Assembly (NCBI RefSeq): GCF_028369105.1 | Contig: NZ_JAQNDO010000001.1 | Coordinates: 2,349,711 to 2,413,710, forward strand | Length of the DNA: 64,000 bases | Source of the DNA: Polyangium mundeleinium | GTDB lineage: Bacteria; Myxococcota_A; Polyangia; Polyangiales; Polyangiaceae | Reading direction: 5' to 3' | Part shown: piece after piece, positions 60,923 to 64,000 of the stretch | Layout: each line of letters begins with the position of its first letter | Position numbering within the stretch: the stretch's first letter is position 1 | Translations under genes and position numbers: made by a program | The notes under the pieces: generated by a model | The model's input: the letters and a program-made list of their open reading frames with translations, nothing else | What the model was told of the DNA's origin: nothing | Databases searched by the model: none

Positions 60923-61945
60923 ATGCGGGCGGCGGTGTTCACGCTCGCGTGTTTTTCCGGGGGCGACGCGCTCGACGCCATGGCGCACGGTTTGACGGCG
61001 CTTTTGCCGACGGCGGTGGACCACGCGCGCGCGGCCGCGGAGGCTCTCCTGGTCGCGCCGCATCCCGATCGGAATGGCGTTTGCAGGACGTTGCTCGTCT
61101 CGCCGCATCCGGTTGTGCGCGCCGTGGGAGTGCTCGTGCTCGGGCGGCAAGACGTGCTTGGGGTCGATGAGATTCGTGGGTTTCTCCTCGACCCGAATTC
61201 GTCCGTCGCAGCGGCGGCTGCCGAGGTGGTGGATGCACTGCCCGCCGAGGACGCGGCGCGCCTCGTGCCGCTGCTCGGGAAGTGCCTCGGGCATCCTGCG
61301 CCCGCAGTGGTATGGGCGGCTGCGCGGACGATGCTTCCTGCGGGTCATCAGGAGCCGTATTTCGAGTTGCGTGACGGCGGGCCACATGCGGCCCGGTTGC
61401 AGTTGTTTGGCGCGGAGATTTTCGTGCTCGCGGGCGATGTATCGGATCGTGCCGCGCTCGCGGCATGTCTCGCGCGGACGCCTCCTTCGGCGGCGACGCT
61501 GTCGGCGCTCGCGCGATTTGGGCATGCGGGGACGTGGCCATACCTTCTGCGGCAACTCGCGAACGAGGATCTCGCGGATGCCGCCGAGGCTGCGCTCGCT
61601 ACGTTGTTCGGCGAGCGGGTGGCGCCTTCGCTGCGTCAGGATGCGGGCGCTTGGCGGAAGGCGATCGAGGCGATGCGATTGGATTCGAGCGTTCGATATC
61701 GCGGCGGCGAGCCGTGGACGGCGGAGCGGGTCGCCGAGGAGTGTGCTTCCGGTGCGCTCGATCGGAGCGAGGTCGAACGGCGGCTCGACGAGCTGGCGGT
61801 GCGCGCGGGAATTCGCGCGCCCACGAATGGGGCCGCGTGGGGGGAGGAGCTCGATCGCGCGCTCGCCGGGCTCGTGCACGCGGCGCGGGAGCGGGATCAC
61901 GCGGCGATGCGGGGGACGTGGTGGCAGCCGCGATGGGCCGTATAA
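60923..61945 (+). CDS. HEAT-repeat-like protein, possibly TIGR02270-type, type VI-associated
   Basis: The 340-aa product is built of helical HEAT-like repeats (LLVSPHPVVRAVGVLVLGRQ, PNSSVAAAAAEVVDALPAED, GHPAPAVVWAAARTMLPAGH, AGTWPYLLRQLANEDLADAA). Its end (LDRALAGLVHAARERDHAAM then RGTWWQPRWAV) recalls TIGR02270-type proteins, which are found with VgrG and DUF2169 genes in myxobacteria and other proteobacteria. It follows the truncated VgrG at 9 nt and faces the DUF2169 gene. The function of the family is not known; HEAT rods often bind other proteins. Confidence 0.65.
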   Translation: MRAAVFTLACFSGGDALDAMAHGLTALLPTAVDHARAAAEALLVAPHPDRNGVCRTLLVSPHPVVRAVGVLVLGRQDVLGVDEIRGFLLDPNSSVAAAAAEVVDALPAEDAARLVPLLGKCLGHPAPAVVWAAARTMLPAGHQEPYFELRDGGPHAARLQLFGAEIFVLAGDVSDRAALAACLARTPPSAATLSALARFGHAGTWPYLLRQLANEDLADAAEAALATLFGERVAPSLRQDAGAWRKAIEAMRLDSSVRYRGGEPWTAERVAEECASGALDRSEVERRLDELAVRAGIRAPTNGAAWGEELDRALAGLVHAARERDHAAMRGTWWQPRWAV

Positions 61946-61961
61946 GAAGGACACTCCGAAA

Positions 61962-62954
61962 TCAAGTGCTCAGATCCACCTGAAGCTCCCGCAATACCCG
62001 CTTCCCGCGGCCCGTGCGGAACGCCTTGCGCGCGATGACCTCGAAGCGCCGTTCGTTCGGATGAACGACGAGGGTATCAAGGACGGGACGTTCGACGACC
62101 TTGTCCCCACCGTCGAAGCGTCCTCGCACGATGACCGGAAATGCAGGGATCTCGAACGAGATCACGCCCTCCTCGTGCATCCCCAGGATGGATAACAGGT
62201 CCCCCGGCGCGAGCGGAACGTCGAGCTGCAAATCCGGATGCGCAGCATTGTTGTGCCGGATGTCGAAATCGATCGGCATCAGGGGTATTCGAGTTTTCTG
62301 CCACGCCTCGTCGAACGTCCCGGCCCAGGTTCGACGCGGGAGCCAATGCGTCATGATGGGACCGAGGCCCACGGGCGGGTGCTTGTCTCCGGCGTCCTTG
62401 TGCGGACGGAGCGGGTGCTCGATTTGTGGGGCGGGTCGATCGAGGAGGTCTCGTTTGCGCTTGGCGACGCCCACGCCGGCAGGGTTTCGCTCTTCGATGA
62501 GCGTGAGGTCCTCGCTCATGCCCCCATAGGCGCGTTCGTAGACGATCGGCATGCGCTCGAAGGGAACGGCAGGTCCCACGACGACGCCGGCGACGCCCTG
62601 GGTGAAGCGCCGCTCGCCGTGGACGCGGAGCTGGACCGTGCGGTCTTTCACCTTCACGACGACGTCCATTGATTCGGCGCGGCGCTTCGAGACGGCGTCG
62701 CCGGTGACGATGACGTCCGCGCCGTGTTTTTCGATGCTGAGGTCCGACGGGAGCACGATGCTGCCGTTCGGGTTTTGGGCGTCGAGCGGAATGTCGTTCG
62801 GGCGCAGCGGGATGGGGTCGTCCGAGGGGGCGATACGTCCGCCGGGGAGGATGTCGAACGTCGCTTTGACGACCGCGACGACGAGGGCGTGGCCGTCAGG
62901 GCCGGTCGTGGGGACGTCGAGCGCGACGTAGGGGGTGGCGTTGCTGAAGCTCAT
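61962..62954 (-). CDS. DUF2169 protein, type VI cargo adaptor
   Basis: A 330-aa stand-alone DUF2169 protein: LVVAVVKATFDILPGGRIAP, GSIVLPSDLSIEKHGADVIV, FERMPIVYERAYGGM, PPVGLGPIMTHWLPRRTWAG and DLLSILGMHEEGVISFEIPA. The domain is the same as in both halves of the 1351-aa protein at 25679, but with neither linker nor pentapeptides. DUF2169 proteins act as adaptors that load cargo onto VgrG. Its location in the second VgrG locus, convergent with the HEAT-like gene (16-nt gap), is consistent. Confidence 0.88.
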   Translation of the reverse strand: MSFSNATPYVALDVPTTGPDGHALVVAVVKATFDILPGGRIAPSDDPIPLRPNDIPLDAQNPNGSIVLPSDLSIEKHGADVIVTGDAVSKRRAESMDVVVKVKDRTVQLRVHGERRFTQGVAGVVVGPAVPFERMPIVYERAYGGMSEDLTLIEERNPAGVGVAKRKRDLLDRPAPQIEHPLRPHKDAGDKHPPVGLGPIMTHWLPRRTWAGTFDEAWQKTRIPLMPIDFDIRHNNAAHPDLQLDVPLAPGDLLSILGMHEEGVISFEIPAFPVIVRGRFDGGDKVVERPVLDTLVVHPNERRFEVIARKAFRTGRGKRVLRELQVDLST

Positions 62955-62990
62955 GCGCGGCGGGTCCTTGGCCCCTTCATTCTCGCACGA

Positions 62991-63566
62991 TCAGGGCTTT
63001 ATCGTCACCTTCGTGCCGACGGGGACGAGGGCATAGACCACGTCGACGTCTTCATTGGCGAGCCCGATGCAGCCGTCCGTCGGGCCCCATACCTGCCCGA
63101 GCCCGGTCGCGCTGGAGAGGCGGATCCACGCCCGCGCGAGCGCCACGAGCTTCCGTTTCGTCCCGTGGATGCCAATGCCGCCGCCAGGTTTGTCGATCCC
63201 ATTCTTCTTCGCCCGCGCGAGGTCGACGGGCTCCGGATAGGAGATCCCGAGGAATCGATGAAATCGCTCGCTCTCCGATTTGCTCGTGATGCGATAGGCC
63301 CCCTCGGGCGTGCGCTCGTCCCCCTCGCGCTCCTTCTGCCCGACGGGCTGCGCCCCGAACGTGGCCGAGAAGGTACGGAACAGCTTTCCGCCGCAGTGCA
63401 GATCGAGCGCGGCGTCCTTCTTGCGGATGACGATCTCGGGCTTCTCGCAGGAGGCGGGCTTCGCGAGGCTCGAAGGCGGCAGGAAAAGCACGAGGAGGGC
63501 GACCGCCGCGAGGACGAGGGCGGCGAGGAGGATCGGGCGTTTCGCGAGGGGGCGGGGGCGAGGCAT
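62991..63566 (-). CDS. L,D-transpeptidase (YkuD-type)
   Basis: Start at 63566 (MPRPRPLAKRPIL) is preferred; ATG 63581 and GTG 63596, which overlaps the upstream stop (GTGA), are alternatives. The 191-aa product has an N-terminal signal-anchor (ILLAALVLAAVALLVLFLPP) and the YkuD catalytic pattern GIGIHGTKRK and GPTDGCIGLANEDVD, with catalytic His and Cys. It would make 3-3 cross-links in peptidoglycan or anchor proteins. It lies just downstream of a PfkB-type kinase gene. Confidence 0.88.
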   Translation of the reverse strand: MPRPRPLAKRPILLAALVLAAVALLVLFLPPSSLAKPASCEKPEIVIRKKDAALDLHCGGKLFRTFSATFGAQPVGQKEREGDERTPEGAYRITSKSESERFHRFLGISYPEPVDLARAKKNGIDKPGGGIGIHGTKRKLVALARAWIRLSSATGLGQVWGPTDGCIGLANEDVDVVYALVPVGTKVTIKP

Positions 63567-63592
63567 GGGGCGGAGTCCCATCTTGCCACACG

Positions 63593-64000
63593 TCACCCGT
63601 GCGCGCCGCCGCGAAAGGGGTTCTCCTGCATATACGCGAGCACCACGTCGCGGCTCGGAATTCCGGCCACCCCGACGGCCTCGACGCCGAACGAGGCGGT
63701 GACATTGGCGAAGCGCGCCGCTTCCACCGGATCACCGGTCTCCTGGAAACGAATCATGAAGGCCGTCGCGAAGACGTCTCCGGCGCCGGTGGGGTCGATC
63801 TCCCGGGCTGGGCGGGGCGGGATTCGCGTCACGGAGATCGACCCGTCGTCGCGGCGTCGGTACAGCGTGCTCCCGTCCCGGTATTCGGTGACGACCACGA
63901 GGGGCACCTGCGCGACGATCGGGTCGAGGCGGCGGAGATCCGCGTTGATGTCTTCGAGCGAGAGCACGACGGCATCCACGTGCGGGAGAATCTCGGGCGC
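63593..64000 (-). CDS. PfkB-family carbohydrate/nucleoside kinase, C-terminal part
   Basis: The 5' part lies beyond the window; 135 codons are visible. The PfkB signature 2 with the catalytic Asp is present (REIDPTGAGDVFATAFMIRF), preceded by VVTEYRDGSTLYRRRDDGSI and followed by FANVTASFGVEAVGVAGIPS. Family members phosphorylate sugars or nucleosides (ribokinase, fructokinase, adenosine kinase); the substrate-binding N-terminus is missing so no substrate is assigned. Confidence 0.85.
   Translation of the reverse strand, partial: APEILPHVDAVVLSLEDINADLRRLDPIVAQVPLVVVTEYRDGSTLYRRRDDGSISVTRIPPRPAREIDPTGAGDVFATAFMIRFQETGDPVEAARFANVTASFGVEAVGVAGIPSRDVVLAYMQENPFRGGAHG

Overview
The window reads as chromosome of a high-GC, predator-type myxobacterium, most likely of the Polyangiales (Sorangium/Polyangium-like). 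The signs are very strong G/C third-position bias, PEGA-domain proteins beside Ser/Thr kinases, Cys-rich kelch, MopE-type and thrombospondin-3 surface proteins, a MYXO-CTERM-like sorting tail, pentapeptide/DUF2169 type VI secretion accessories and several cytochrome P450s. I saw no rRNA, tRNA, CRISPR array or intact insertion sequence.

Layout. 1-3571: three overlapping genes form a TerY-P-like triad (vWA protein, PP2C phosphatase, atypical kinase); phosphatase and kinase each carry a membrane helix and a Cys-rich tail. 3757-9712: an OmpA-like/TSP3 envelope protein, then on the minus strand an operon of Ser/Thr kinase, TPR-PEGA protein and Cys-rich lipoprotein. 9796-19576: large secreted or surface proteins (kelch/Cys-rich/MYXO-CTERM, nidogen/HYR, DNRLRE/MopE/LamG) and the fossil of a repeat lipoprotein. 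19663-29734: a minus-strand type VI secretion cargo module of two pentapeptide proteins (one fused to two DUF2169 domains), DUF3540, a PAAR-like DUF4150 protein, VgrG and a VgrG-tail-like beta-helix protein with an inserted segment. 29894-32564: an envelope protein, ECF sigma factor and anti-sigma/FecR/TPR protein, coupled by ATGA overlaps.

32884-38908 is the most coherent metabolic unit: inositol-phosphate synthase, an Aur1-like PAP2 protein, a CDP-alcohol phosphatidyltransferase fused to a GtrA domain, and an RND/MMPL exporter. Together these suggest synthesis and export of an inositol phospholipid or inositol phosphorylceramide. A LytS/LytTR two-component pair follows. 41289-46582 holds a frameshifted FAD monooxygenase, two TetR regulators, a P450 and its ferredoxin and ferredoxin reductase, with a likely TetR operator over the P450 promoter. 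46965-53179 contains four PD-(D/E)XK nuclease-like proteins with no methyltransferase, interleaved with a second P450 and an APH-fold kinase. 53510-56391 holds an EEP-family phosphodiesterase, a secreted alpha/beta hydrolase preceded by a frameshifted small gene, and a small membrane protein.

56401-62954 is a second, decaying type VI locus: a protein with LPF repeats, a VgrG/RHS/nuclease-toxin fossil, two intact SUKH-type immunity genes, a truncated VgrG, a HEAT-like protein and a DUF2169 protein. The window ends with an L,D-transpeptidase and the 3' part of a PfkB-family kinase. All functions are inferred from recognisable motifs and gene context, without database searches.
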